A stretch of DNA of 64,000 nucleotides from Streptomyces sp. BK239 (GCF_004217285.1 NZ_SHKS01000001.1:813195-877194); one strand, 5' to 3'. Shown: positions 41,385-49,936, counted from the stretch's first letter. Notes: a model not told the origin generated them from the letters alone. A program made the numbers and translations.

Positions 41385-43310
41385 TCACCGCAGTCCGCTG
41401 ACCGCCCGCCCGCCCCTCAACGTCCCCTCCAGATCCGCCCGCGCACCCCGCTTCGTCCGCACGGCCAGCAGGTTGCCGGCGGACTCCCCGCGCACCCCGC
41501 CGGTCGCCCGCACCGACTCCGCCGCGCGGTCACCGGCCGCGAGGAGGTACCAGGAACCGGCCTCGGACTTCCACAGCACACCCGCCAGGACGTGCGGGTC
41601 GCGCGGACCGCACGCCGGCACGTCCCCGGCCGCCGCCACGACCGCCCCGAACAGACCGCCCGGCGTGCGGAACTGGGCCAGCGCCCGCGTCCCGTCGCCC
41701 CGCCAGGTCTCCGCACGCGTGCACACCCACCCGCCGGAGCCGCTCCCGTCGGGCAGCGGCTGCCGCGCGTACGCCCAGGCGTTGACCGACCGCACACCCT
41801 GCGCGCGCACCTCGCCCAGCGAGCAGGCGAACGGTGCCCAGGCGCGCAGCGCCTCCGCGCCCGTCGCGTCCTTCGGCGCGGCCGGCCGGCCGGCGGTGAT
41901 CCGGGCGGGCAGGATCTCGCCGAGGTCGCTCAGCAGGTACGAGCCGGACGCGTCCGACAGTTGCAGCACGTTCCAGGTGGTGCAGGCCCCGGCGCGGGTC
42001 GCGGGGCTCGCCAGCGGCGAGGTGACACCGCGGGTCAGCGTCAGGTTCATCAGCCCCGCGCCCGGCTTCGACAGGTCCCGCTCGGCCGCCTCGCGCACCC
42101 AGGGGGCCGTCAGATAGCGGACGTTGCCGTCGGCCCGGTCCAGCACCACCGCCCCGGCCTCCGGGCCGAGCGCGCCGTTCGCCCGCGCGAGGTCGAGGGC
42201 GGCGCCGGCCGTGCCGTCCTCCGGCTCGGCGTAGCGGGCGATGCGCAGACCGTCGTAGAGGATCACCACGCGCGCGACGCCGACGTCACCCGCGTAGAGC
42301 AGCTGGGGCGGTCCGGAGGGGCCGCCGGCCGGGGTGCCGGGCGTCGCCGACACCCGGACCGCGTCACCGGGGCGCGCCCACACGGCGAGCGCCCGGCGCA
42401 GCAACGCGTCGTCCCCGGTGAGCTCGCCGCGCGCGGGCCACACGGAGAAGTCGGCGCGGGTGGCGGTCTTCCAGGCGACGGGGGAGACCCGGACCAGCCG
42501 GCCCGGGTCGAGGGCGGCCTCCGCCGCGGGGTTGCGCGCGTACGGCGGGGCGGCGGCGCCGTCGGGGCCCCAGTCGCGGTCGGGCAGCGCGAACAGCGCG
42601 CCGCACACGGCCAGCGCGGCCGCGGCGGCGAGCGCGGCCCGGGTGTGCCGGCGGCGGCGCATCAGGTCGGTGGGGCGGGCCTGGAGCGAGCAGGGGTCGA
42701 ACTCGGGGGACTCCAGCAGGGAGTACCGGGCGGGGACGGCGCCGGCCGCTTCCAGCGCGGAGTCCACGTCGTCCACCCCGGCCTCGGTCAGCGCCCTGCG
42801 CACCTCCGCGTCGTCGAGTCGCTCAAGGCCCCGCAGCACGTAGGCGGCCCGGGCCGGGGCCGACAGCGAGGCCAGCGACTGGTCCAGGGCGAGTTCCTCG
42901 GCGCCGCCGGAACGGGGGAAGAGACGCAGCCCCCACACCATCGGCAGCACCGGCGGCACCAGCGCGTGCCGGGACCTGCGGGCCCGCTGCTTCAGCGGCA
43001 GAGTGGCCTCCAGCGCCGAGCGCAGCACGCGCAGCCGTACGTAGCCGTAGCCGGCGTCGCCGTCGCGGGCGGTGGACTGGGCGGGGATGACGGGGGCCGG
43101 GGCGCCGGGGCGGGGCAGGGCGCGCTGGGCGAGGGCGTGCGCGGTCAGGACGCGCCGGCCGCGGCCGAGATCCGGGGAGAGCACCAGGTAGGCGATCCGG
43201 ACGAGACGCGGATAGTGCTCGACGAGCGCGGCCTCGGCCTGCTCGACGTCGACGACCCGATCGGCGACGGATCCGGACACGGGGCGTGGGACGACATCCT
43301 GTGGCTGCAC
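41385..43310 (-). CDS. Membrane protein with ECF sigma-factor-like N terminus and external domain
   Basis: A 641-residue protein I do not place in a named family. Residues 20-60 (ALVEHYPRLVRIAYLVLSPD) resemble region 2 of ECF sigma factors, and residues 145-200 (SLASLSAPARAAYVLRGLER) resemble region 4, though the DNA-binding helix is poorly kept. After an Arg-rich stretch (MRRRRHTR) comes one membrane helix (about 220-240), then about 390 residues predicted outside the cell, with Cys pairs and Trp-rich strands. Start GTG 43310 lacks a clear ribosome site. It lies between a TetR gene and a TPR gene on the same strand. It may be a sigma-derived membrane sensor. Confidence 0.7.
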   Translation of the reverse strand: MQPQDVVPRPVSGSVADRVVDVEQAEAALVEHYPRLVRIAYLVLSPDLGRGRRVLTAHALAQRALPRPGAPAPVIPAQSTARDGDAGYGYVRLRVLRSALEATLPLKQRARRSRHALVPPVLPMVWGLRLFPRSGGAEELALDQSLASLSAPARAAYVLRGLERLDDAEVRRALTEAGVDDVDSALEAAGAVPARYSLLESPEFDPCSLQARPTDLMRRRRHTRAALAAAAALAVCGALFALPDRDWGPDGAAAPPYARNPAAEAALDPGRLVRVSPVAWKTATRADFSVWPARGELTGDDALLRRALAVWARPGDAVRVSATPGTPAGGPSGPPQLLYAGDVGVARVVILYDGLRIARYAEPEDGTAGAALDLARANGALGPEAGAVVLDRADGNVRYLTAPWVREAAERDLSKPGAGLMNLTLTRGVTSPLASPATRAGACTTWNVLQLSDASGSYLLSDLGEILPARITAGRPAAPKDATGAEALRAWAPFACSLGEVRAQGVRSVNAWAYARQPLPDGSGSGGWVCTRAETWRGDGTRALAQFRTPGGLFGAVVAAAGDVPACGPRDPHVLAGVLWKSEAGSWYLLAAGDRAAESVRATGGVRGESAGNLLAVRTKRGARADLEGTLRGGRAVSGLR

Positions 43311-43441
43311 GCCCAGGGCAACGAGCGAGCCGACGGATGGTCACAGGGGGCGAGCGGCTTCGCTGCGCTGGGCGGACGCGGGTGCGGGTGGGGCTGGGCG
43401 CGGGTGTCCGTGTCGTCCCGCCCCGGGCGGCCCGTTCCGCC

Positions 43442-43486
43442 GGGTGGACTGCGCGGTCGGGTGGACTGCGCGTTCGGGTGGACGGC
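43442..43486. repeat. 17-bp tandem repeat, 2.6 copies
   Basis: GGGTGGACTGCGCGGTC (43442-43458), GGGTGGACTGCGCGTTC (43459-43475) and a partial third copy. It lies just behind the TPR gene and upstream of the sigma-like membrane protein gene. Confidence 0.7.
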
Positions 43487-43495
43487 CCCGCAGGG

Positions 43496-44005
43496 TCAGT
43501 TCTCCGGATCGGTCAGGGCTCGGGCGTAGTTCGCCATCGACCGCTGGTAGCGGGGGAGATGGGCGGCCAGGGCCTCCAGGACCAGGGCGAGGCCCTCGCG
43601 GTCGCGGCCGAGGCTCGACAGGCACAGCGCGAGCGTCGCGCGGACGGCGTCGTCCAACTCGTCGGACGGGCCGTCCAGTTCGGGGGTGAGGAGCTTGACG
43701 CCTTCCTCCGGTCGACCCACGTTCCGCAGGGAGCTGGACAGCTGGATCTTCGCGCGCCGCCCCCGGTACCCGTCGAGACCGCCCGCGAGCGCCTCCCGGT
43801 ACAGCGGGACCGCGCGGTCGGAGTGCCCGGTCGAGTCCCAGGCGCAGGCCCGCTCGAACAGACCCGGCGGACTGTCCGCCGGCAGCTCCGCGGCCAGCGC
43901 GTCGATCACGGCCCGGAAGTCGGCCGCGCCCTGCTCGCCGTAGCTGTCGAAGGAGGCCCAGGCGGCGGCCACCCGGTCGTCCCATGCTCGGTCGTCGTGG
44001 TTCAC
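43496..44005 (-). CDS. Tetratricopeptide-repeat protein
   Basis: A 169-residue, all-helical protein. Repeats are recognisable at PPGLFERACAWDSTGHSDRAVPLYREAL, at KIQLSSSLRNVGRPEEGVKLL and at TLALCLSSLGRDREGLALVLEAL (each shown by its consensus A/L/G/Y positions). TPR proteins mediate protein contacts; no catalytic residue is seen. GTG 44005 overlaps a hairpin (44007-44031) that would pair with its GGTGGG ribosome site, so translation may be dampened. It is divergent from the lipoprotein gene at 44110. Confidence 0.8.
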   Translation of the reverse strand: MNHDDRAWDDRVAAAWASFDSYGEQGAADFRAVIDALAAELPADSPPGLFERACAWDSTGHSDRAVPLYREALAGGLDGYRGRRAKIQLSSSLRNVGRPEEGVKLLTPELDGPSDELDDAVRATLALCLSSLGRDREGLALVLEALAAHLPRYQRSMANYARALTDPEN

Positions 44006-44109
44006 CGGCCCACCTTGGCACAGGTGGGGCCGCCGGGACACCGGTATTTTGAGCGGACCGTGCGCGGGAGCCGTATCCAGGACGAGGCTCTTCCAGGGAG
44101 GACGGACAG

Positions 44110-44583
44110 ATGAAGATGACCCGACCGATGCTCGCGGCGGCCGCCGCCGCGGCGGCGCTCGTGCTGACCGGCTGCGGCGGCTCCGGCGGTTCCGGCGGTG
44201 ACGCTCAGGCCGTCCCCGAGGCCGCCACGGGCAGCCTGGAGCAACTGGCCGCCCAGGTGAAGTGCAAGCCGAACATGCAGACCGACGCGGACGAACTGCG
44301 CCAGGCCATCTGCAAGAACCCCGAGGGCAAGTTCATCCTCGTCACCTTCGCCACCGACCGCGGACAGCGCGAGTGGATCAACGGGGCGAAGGACTACGGC
44401 GGTCACTACCTGGTCGGCCGCAAGTGGGTCGCCGTGGGCGAGACCAACACCGTGACGGTGCTGCGCAAGAAGCTCGGGGGTGACATCGAGGAGGGCACGG
44501 ACCACTCGGCGCACACCGGGTCGCACGAAGACCACGAGGGCTCGGCCGAACCCTCCGCCGGGGCGACGCACCCCGGTCACTGA
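44110..44583 (+). CDS. Lipoprotein, unknown function
   Basis: A 157-residue protein with signal peptide and lipobox ALVLTGCG (Cys near residue 22), so anchored to the outer face of the membrane. A Gly/Ser spacer leads to a compact domain (about 45-125) with two Cys (VKCKPNM and QAICKNP) likely bridged, and the tail is His/Glu/Ser-rich (DHSAHTGSHEDHEGS), which could bind metal ions. GGGAGG is seven bases before ATG 44110. A perfect 17-bp terminator follows. I do not recognise a characterised family. Confidence 0.8.
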   Translation: MKMTRPMLAAAAAAAALVLTGCGGSGGSGGDAQAVPEAATGSLEQLAAQVKCKPNMQTDADELRQAICKNPEGKFILVTFATDRGQREWINGAKDYGGHYLVGRKWVAVGETNTVTVLRKKLGGDIEEGTDHSAHTGSHEDHEGSAEPSAGATHPGH

Positions 44584-44643
44584 ACCGGCTGCCGAAGCCC
44601 CCGCTCAAGAAGCGCACGGAGCGCACGGAAGACGGACACAGCT

Positions 44644-44682
44644 CGAAGGCCGGCGGTGAGGGAATCTCACCGCCGGCCTTCG
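44644..44682. terminator. Bidirectional terminator
   Basis: Perfect 17-bp stem (CGAAGGCCGGCGGTGAG with its complement) and loop GGAAT, between the convergent lipoprotein and DUF1996 genes. Confidence 0.88.
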
Positions 44683-44723
44683 GCGTTTCACGACCGGACC
44701 GCCGGGGGCGCGGTCCTAGGCCG

Positions 44724-46349
44724 TCACTGGCACTTCTTGCCGGTGTTGATGCAGTTGACCATCTTGTTCATCAGGTTCTTCGAGAAGAAGTTGATGAAGT
44801 CGTTGTGGTCGGTGATCGGCTTGTGCAGGTTCTCCGGGAAAGAGTCCACCGCGTACGCGTTCACGACCTGGCCGTTCTGGATCTTGGGAGCCGGAACGTT
44901 GTAGACCAGGCGGACCTGCAGCTGGGGGATCGCCTTGAAGCCGTTCGCGCAGCTGCCGTCACCCTGCACGAAGGCCACGTGCGTACGGTGGTTGGCGCTG
45001 TCGATGTTCTTGCCGTCCCAGCAGCTCTGGAAGTTGGACGTGCGCACGACCTGGCTGCCCTGCGGGCAGATCGGGTACTTGTCCTTCAGCTGCACCTTGT
45101 TCTCGAAGCCGGTGCAGCTCCAGTTCACGTTGGCGTTGGCGTTGCCGTTGACGAAGGCCTTCGCGTCACCGGTGATGATGCGCAGGGCCGTCGGCATCGC
45201 GACGACGTTGCCCTTCTTGTTGCCGACGAACTTCAGCTGCGCCTGGGCGGGCTGAAGGATCTTGCCGACGTTGCCTTCCTTGCCGCCGCCGTCCTTGTTC
45301 TGGTCGAAGTCCTGCGAACCGTCCTGGACGCGGAGCACCGGCCAGAAGTACGAGGACTTGTCGCCCTGGTTCTGGCAGCTGGTGCCGGCGCCCGCCAGCT
45401 CCTGGTCGCTCGCGAAGGCGTCGTTGTTCTGGTTGCCGACGTAGTCGTGCAGGTGGTGCGCGCCGTTGGTGACACCGGGGGCCACGATCACGTTGTCCGT
45501 GTTGTGGTTGTCGTTGCCGTTGGTGCCGCACTTGGTGGTGAAGGTGCCCCGCGAACCGCCGTTGCCGTTGGCGGCGAGACCGTTCTGACCGACACCGAGC
45601 TGGGCGTTGTTGCCGGCCTTGGTGATGTCCACGAAGTCCGCCGCGACCGGGCCGTTGCCGCCCTGACCGCCGTTGCCCTGCTGGCCGCCGTTGTTCTGGC
45701 CGCCGTTGTTGCCCTGCTGGCCGCCGTTCTGCTGCTGACCGCCGTTGTTGTTCTGGCCGCCGTTCTGCTGCTGGCCGCCGTTGTTGTTCTGGCCGCCGTT
45801 CTGCTGCTGGCCGCCGTTCTGCTGCTGGCCGCCGTTGTTGTTCTGCTGACCACCGTTCTGCTGGCCGCCGGCGTTGGTCTGGACGACCTGCGGCGTACAG
45901 GCGGAGAGCTGGTTCAGGTTCGCGGCCTGCCCACCGGCCCGCTGGATGTTGATCCGGATGCGGTCGATCGTGGCGGCCCGCTTTTCCTTCAAGGGGCCGA
46001 GGATCGCGTTGTTCACGAATCCGGGGTCGCCCGCCTGGGCCTGACGGGTGGAGGCGAGCCGGGCGTAGGCCTCGGTGATCTGCTTGTCCAGCAGCGCCAA
46101 CTCCTGGTCGACACCCGAGCGTGCGCCCTTGGGCACGTTGGTCAGCTTCTGCCCCACGTCGGGGCAGGAGATGGTCGCCACCTGCCCGGCCGCGGCCTTG
46201 ACCTGGTTGTTCTGCGACGAGTTCTTCTCGTGCGCGGAAGCGTAGAAATTCGCCCAGACAAGCCCGCCCCCACCGAGCGCTAGGGCCGCCGATGCTGCTA
46301 TGGCCTTGCCGGCCATCGATGAACGGCGTTTACGTGTGTTGCGTCCCAT
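44724..46349 (-). CDS. Secreted DUF1996 protein with Q/N/G-rich repeat linker
   Basis: A 541-residue exported protein. A twin-basic N terminus ([13 protein letters not shown]) and hydrophobic segment ([19 protein letters not shown]) form a signal peptide or anchor. Residues 45-150 are helical ([34 protein letters not shown]). Residues about 162-232 are a low-complexity linker built from [11 protein letters not shown] repeats. The C-terminal DUF1996 domain (about 235-541) has [29 protein letters not shown] and several Cys pairs. DUF1996 occurs in secreted fungal and actinobacterial proteins with no proven role. ATG 46349 has GAGGAG five bases upstream. Confidence 0.88.
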   Translation of the reverse strand: MGRNTRKRRSSMAGKAIAASAALALGGGGLVWANFYASAHEKNSSQNNQVKAAAGQVATISCPDVGQKLTNVPKGARSGVDQELALLDKQITEAYARLASTRQAQAGDPGFVNNAILGPLKEKRAATIDRIRINIQRAGGQAANLNQLSACTPQVVQTNAGGQQNGGQQNNNGGQQQNGGQQQNGGQNNNGGQQQNGGQNNNGGQQQNGGQQGNNGGQNNGGQQGNGGQGGNGPVAADFVDITKAGNNAQLGVGQNGLAANGNGGSRGTFTTKCGTNGNDNHNTDNVIVAPGVTNGAHHLHDYVGNQNNDAFASDQELAGAGTSCQNQGDKSSYFWPVLRVQDGSQDFDQNKDGGGKEGNVGKILQPAQAQLKFVGNKKGNVVAMPTALRIITGDAKAFVNGNANANVNWSCTGFENKVQLKDKYPICPQGSQVVRTSNFQSCWDGKNIDSANHRTHVAFVQGDGSCANGFKAIPQLQVRLVYNVPAPKIQNGQVVNAYAVDSFPENLHKPITDHNDFINFFSKNLMNKMVNCINTGKKCQ

Positions 46350-46544
46350 GGAACTCCTCTGACTTCCTTGCGGGGCAGCATTGAGGCGCCCGACAGGAGT
46401 GAAGCGGCGTCCATCCATACGCATGCCGCCCCGCAGGTGTTCAGCGGTCTCAGAAATTCATGAGAGGTCCGTGGAACAATTCGACCCCAACGCCCCCACA
46501 GGCGACATAGCCAACACGCCTGATTGCCAAGGGAGTTGTGTGGA

Positions 46545-47552
46545 TCACGCGTCCTGGTCCAGGCGGGCGAGCACCTTCGCCTCCACCTCCGGGTCCAGGC
46601 CCTTGCTCGTCCGGTCGGGGCGCTGGGGAGCGGTGCCGCCGATCGCGCCCAGCCATCGCCAGGTGTCGGCCACCGTCTCCCCGACGGGCCGGCAGTCCAG
46701 CCCCGTCGCCACCGCCCGTGAGACGTCCGCGGCGTACACGCTGTCGTGCATCTCGCTGTCCGGCGGCACCCACATCGGCAGCTGCGTCCACGGTTCGATG
46801 CCCGCGTCCAGGATCACCTGCGGTTCGACCCACCGCAGTTCGGCGGACCCACCGGTGGCCCGCACGCAGGATTCGAGCAACTCGCCCATGCTCGCGTGGT
46901 TCTGAGGACTCATCAGGTTGTAGGGGCCGCTCAGTTCCCGCTCCACCGCCCCGACGGTCCACTCGGCGAGGTCGCGGACGTCGATGTACTGCAGGGGCAG
47001 CTCGTGCGGCCCCGGCGCCAGGACCGGGCCGCCGCGGGCGATCCGAGTCAGCCACCAGGGCAGCCGGCCGACGTTCTCGTACGGGCCGATGATCAGGCCT
47101 GCCCGGACCAGCACCGAGGCCTCGGCCCCGAACGCGCCGATCGCCGCCAGCTCGCCGCCCCGCTTGTCCCGGGCGTAGTCGGTCTTCTCGGCGTCGGGCT
47201 CGGCGCCCTCGACCACGGCCGCGTCCTCGGCGTACCCGGCGGGCGGGGCGTACGCGTACACCGAGCAGCTCGACACATACACGAACCGGCGGGCGCGGCC
47301 CCGCAGCAGCCGCGCCGCCTCGTGCACCGCGCGGGGCGCCCCCGACCAGGTGTCGACGACGGCGTCCCACTCGCCCTCCGCGAGGGCGGCGAGGCCCCCG
47401 GACGCGGTGCGGTCGCCGACCAGCGACCGTGTCCCGGGGACGGGCGTGTGAAGCCCCCGGTTGAAGACCGTCACGTCCCAGCCGCGCCCGAGGGCCGCCT
47501 CCACGACGGCCCGTCCCACGAACTCCGTACCACCCAGCACCAGTAGTTTCAT
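46545..47552 (-). CDS. NAD-dependent epimerase/dehydratase family (SDR) protein
   Basis: A 335-residue extended short-chain dehydrogenase/reductase. The nucleotide site is LLVLGGTEFVGRAV at the N terminus, VSSCSVYAY carries the catalytic Ser/Tyr region, YARDKRGGE supplies the Tyr-x-x-x-Lys, and the C-terminal half has substrate-domain motifs (LPLQYIDVRDLAEW). These enzymes act on nucleotide sugars or reduce side chains; the substrate is not evident. ATG 47552 was chosen from the start of the Rossmann fold. It stands alone, with glnRII upstream on the same strand after 97 bp. Confidence 0.88.
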   Translation of the reverse strand: MKLLVLGGTEFVGRAVVEAALGRGWDVTVFNRGLHTPVPGTRSLVGDRTASGGLAALAEGEWDAVVDTWSGAPRAVHEAARLLRGRARRFVYVSSCSVYAYAPPAGYAEDAAVVEGAEPDAEKTDYARDKRGGELAAIGAFGAEASVLVRAGLIIGPYENVGRLPWWLTRIARGGPVLAPGPHELPLQYIDVRDLAEWTVGAVERELSGPYNLMSPQNHASMGELLESCVRATGGSAELRWVEPQVILDAGIEPWTQLPMWVPPDSEMHDSVYAADVSRAVATGLDCRPVGETVADTWRWLGAIGGTAPQRPDRTSKGLDPEVEAKVLARLDQDA

Positions 47553-47649
47553 GCCGGTGACTGTGCCCCGCCCGGGCACGGGAGGGAACCCCGGTCTGCC
47601 GACGGCAGAACAGGTCGACGCCGAGGGGCGCCCGGGGGCCGGCGGCCGG

Positions 47650-48270
47650 TCAGCGCCCGGTCGGGGGCGTGTACTTGTAGCCGACCCGGCGCACCGTCTG
47701 GATCGAGTGGCGGTGGTCCGCGCCCAGCTTGCGGCGCAGCCGGGCGACGTGGACGTCGACCGTGCGGCCGTCGCCCACGTGGCCGTAGCCCCACACCGTG
47801 GTGACGAGCTGGTCGCGGGTGTGCACCCGGTTCGGGTGCGCCACGAGGTGGGCGAGCAGCTCGAACTCCAGGTATGTCAGGTCGAGTTCCCGCCCGTCGA
47901 CGAAGGCGGTGCGCTGCACGGGGTCGACCCGCACAGGCCGGTCGTCCGTGTCCGCGTCCACGACGGCGGTCACCGGGGCGACGGTGTCCTCCGGCCGGTC
48001 GGGCACCGCCACCGGCAGGAACGGCGGCTGCTGGTCGGCCGGGACGAGCACCAGGTAGCCGACCATCTCGGGCCGTCCGGGCAGGGCGGGCAGGGTGTGC
48101 TGCGGGGCAGGCAGCCAGGTGGCGCCCGGCGGGAGGAAGTCCGCGACGTGCACCACCTCGTCCCGGTCCACGGCCCGTAGCCGGTGACGGGCGGGCACGG
48201 GGGCGGTCGCGGCGCCGGAGACGGCCGGGGCGGAGAGGGGAGCGGCGGAGAGAGAACGAGTGGTCGCCAT
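47650..48270 (-). CDS. glnRII: GlnRII-like winged-helix regulator
   Basis: A 206-residue regulator whose C terminus (about 112-205) is an OmpR/PhoB winged helix: LDLTYLEFELLAHLVAHPNR, TRDQLVTTVWGYGHVG, RTVDVHVARLRRKLG and VRRVGYKY, close to GlnR. The N-terminal 110 residues are Ala/Pro-rich and lack a recognisable receiver (no phospho-acceptor Asp context), so control is probably not by phosphorylation. Position just beyond glnII and the GlnR-like domain fit GlnRII, which in S. coelicolor binds glnA, glnII and related promoters. ATG 48270 was used. A 40-codon ORF lies 117 bp upstream on the same strand. Confidence 0.72.
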   Translation of the reverse strand: MATTRSLSAAPLSAPAVSGAATAPVPARHRLRAVDRDEVVHVADFLPPGATWLPAPQHTLPALPGRPEMVGYLVLVPADQQPPFLPVAVPDRPEDTVAPVTAVVDADTDDRPVRVDPVQRTAFVDGRELDLTYLEFELLAHLVAHPNRVHTRDQLVTTVWGYGHVGDGRTVDVHVARLRRKLGADHRHSIQTVRRVGYKYTPPTGR

Positions 48271-48387
48271 GAGAGGTCAGCTCTTTCGCGCGAGGAGTTC
48301 GTCTGGAGGACGACGGCCGCGATTCGTGGTCGGGCCCGTCGAGGGACGTACGTCGTGCGCGCTGGCCGAAGGCCGGGGTGTACGGCT

Positions 48388-48510
48388 TTAGAGGGCCTGC
48401 GCGTTCCTCACGCGGCAACACACCCGGTCGAAGTCATGGTGCTGACGGGAAGGCCAGAAGGGCTCGAGGTCGTAGCGACCCGAGGCGCAGAACTTCTGGA
48501 AGCCGGTCAT
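48388..48510 (-). CDS. 40-aa Cys-containing small ORF (small protein or leader peptide)
   Basis: A 40-residue ORF from ATG 48510 to TAA 48388, between glnII and glnRII. It reads MTGFQKFCASGRYDLEPFWP followed by SRQHHDFDRVCCRVRNAQAL. Unlike chance ORFs here it is rich in Phe, Tyr, Trp, Asp and Cys rather than Ala/Arg/Pro. The RQHHDFDRVCCRVR portion resembles the RRHVDLxRVxxxxCR core of actinobacterial cysteine-responsive leader peptides, as far as I recall them. A GGCCTTCGGCC hairpin (48367-48377 region) follows the stop, 100 bp before glnRII. It could be a leader regulating glnRII or an independent conserved small protein. Confidence 0.6.
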   Translation of the reverse strand: MTGFQKFCASGRYDLEPFWPSRQHHDFDRVCCRVRNAQAL

Positions 48511-48613
48511 GAGCCCATTGAAGCAGACACACGCCCGTCACAGCAGACTCCTCTCACAGCTTGGACGCCTCGCCCGCGTCCCCGTGGCGTGAAGTCGCCG
48601 TCGGCGGGGACGC

Positions 48614-48654
48614 GGAAGGGGCGCCCACCGCCGACGACGGTGGACGCCCCTTCC
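48614..48654 (-). terminator. Terminator after glnII
   Basis: A 17-bp stem with one mismatch (core GGAAGGGGCG and CGCCCCTTCC) and a 7-base loop, beginning 16 bp after the glnII stop. Confidence 0.82.
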
Positions 48655-48670
48655 GGGAGCGGGAGCGGGC

Positions 48671-49699
48671 TCAGACCTGGCCGGCCTTCTCCAGGGCGGA
48701 GCAGCAGGTGTCCACCAGCAGACGGGTCACCGTGTACGGGTCGACGTTGGCATTGGGGCGGCGGTCCTCGATGTAACCCTTGCCGTCCTTCTCCACCTGC
48801 CACGGGATGCGCACCGATGCACCGCGGTTGGAGACGCCGTAGGAGTACTCGTTCCACGGGGCGGTCTCGTGCAGGCCGGTCAGGCGGTCGTCGATGCCGG
48901 CGCCGTAGTTCTTGACGTGGTCGAGCGGCTTGGAACCCTCGCCGAGCGACTCGCACGCGGTGATGATCGCCTCGTAGCCCTCGCGCATCGCCTTGGTCGA
49001 GAAGTTGGTGTGCGCGCCGGCGCCGTTCCAGTCGCCCTTGACCGGCTTGGGGTCGAGGGTCGCCGAGACGCCGAAGTCCTCGGCGGTGCGGTAGAGCAGC
49101 CAGCGGGCCACCCACAGCTGGTCGGAGACCACCAGCGGGGACAGCGGGCCGACCTGGAACTCCCACTGGCCGGGCATGACCTCGGCGTTGATGCCGGAGA
49201 TGCCCAGGCCCGCCTTCAGGCAGTTCTCCAGGTGCGCCTCGACGACGTCACGGCCGAAGATCTCGTCCGCGCCGACACCGCAGTAGTAGCCGCCCTGGGG
49301 GGCCGGGAAGCCGCCCTTGGGGAAGCCGAGCGGGTAGCCGTCCTTGAAGAAGGTGTACTCCTGCTCGATGCCGAAGATGGGCTCCTGGTCGGCGAACCGC
49401 TCGGCGACCTCGGCCAGCGCGGCGCGGGTGTTGGTGGCGTGCGGGGCGAGATCGATGTCGAGGACCTCGCACAGCACCAGGACGTCGTCGCCGCCGCGGA
49501 TCGGGTCCGGACAGACGAAGACCGGCTTGAGCACACAGTCCGAGGCGTGGCCCTCGGCCTGGTTGGTGGAGGACCCGTCGAAGCCCCAGATCGGCAGCTC
49601 GGCACCCTTGGCGTCGTCAGCGAGGATCTTCGTCTTCGAGCGAAGCTTGGCGGTCGGCTCGGTGCCGTCGATCCAGATGTACTCAGCCTTGAAGCTCAC
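48671..49699 (-). CDS. glnII: Glutamine synthetase, type II (eukaryotic type)
   Basis: A 342-residue GSII that forms glutamine from glutamate, ammonia and ATP in the cytoplasm. Motifs: KAEYIWIDGTEPTAKLRSKT, WGFDGSSTNQAEG, GIEQEYTFFKDG, GKDVVEAHL-type GRDVVEAHLENC, MPGQWEFQVGP, GDWNGAGAHTNFST and RIPWQVEKDGKGYIEDRRP. Type II enzymes are not adenylylated and are heat-labile, so GlnE should not act on it. GTG 49699 has GAAGGA nine bases upstream; ATG 49708 lies directly on that site. A four-element GlnR box sits upstream (49792-49829), pointing to GlnR/GlnRII activation under nitrogen limitation. Confidence 0.96.
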   Translation of the reverse strand: MSFKAEYIWIDGTEPTAKLRSKTKILADDAKGAELPIWGFDGSSTNQAEGHASDCVLKPVFVCPDPIRGGDDVLVLCEVLDIDLAPHATNTRAALAEVAERFADQEPIFGIEQEYTFFKDGYPLGFPKGGFPAPQGGYYCGVGADEIFGRDVVEAHLENCLKAGLGISGINAEVMPGQWEFQVGPLSPLVVSDQLWVARWLLYRTAEDFGVSATLDPKPVKGDWNGAGAHTNFSTKAMREGYEAIITACESLGEGSKPLDHVKNYGAGIDDRLTGLHETAPWNEYSYGVSNRGASVRIPWQVEKDGKGYIEDRRPNANVDPYTVTRLLVDTCCSALEKAGQV

Positions 49700-49791
49700 G
49701 GGCCACATCCTTCGGGGTGTGTCAGGGCGCGATGCGGGCGCTGCGGCACCGGGGCGCCGCGGTTCGATGTGCGCGAGCCTGTCAACAGGCG

Positions 49792-49829
49792 ATTTCCCGG
49801 CCGTTGCCCGAGTGTGAACCCCGTGTTAC
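49792..49829 (-). promoter_or_regulatory. GlnR box of glnII
   Basis: Read on the minus strand: GTAAC-N6-TTCAC-N6-GCAAC-N6-GAAAT, with element starts exactly 11 bp apart. This matches the known a1-b1-a2-b2 GlnR consensus (gTnAc, GaAAc). It lies 93-130 bp upstream of the glnII start. Confidence 0.82.
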
Positions 49830-49897
49830 CTGGTGGTGCCGTGACCCGCCCCGGGGCGTGAGACCGCACACACGCGTGCGGCGGCTCGTGTGCGAGC

Positions 49898-49936
49898 GGG
49901 TCCCGCTTGTTCGTGGCCGCGAACAGAGCGGGACCC
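49898..49936 (-). terminator. Long terminator hairpin
   Basis: GGGTCCCGCTTGTTCG (49898-49913) pairs with CGAACAGAGCGGGACCC (49920-49936) with a single bulge. It should end the transcript of the secreted-protein gene at 50086-50775. Confidence 0.75.
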
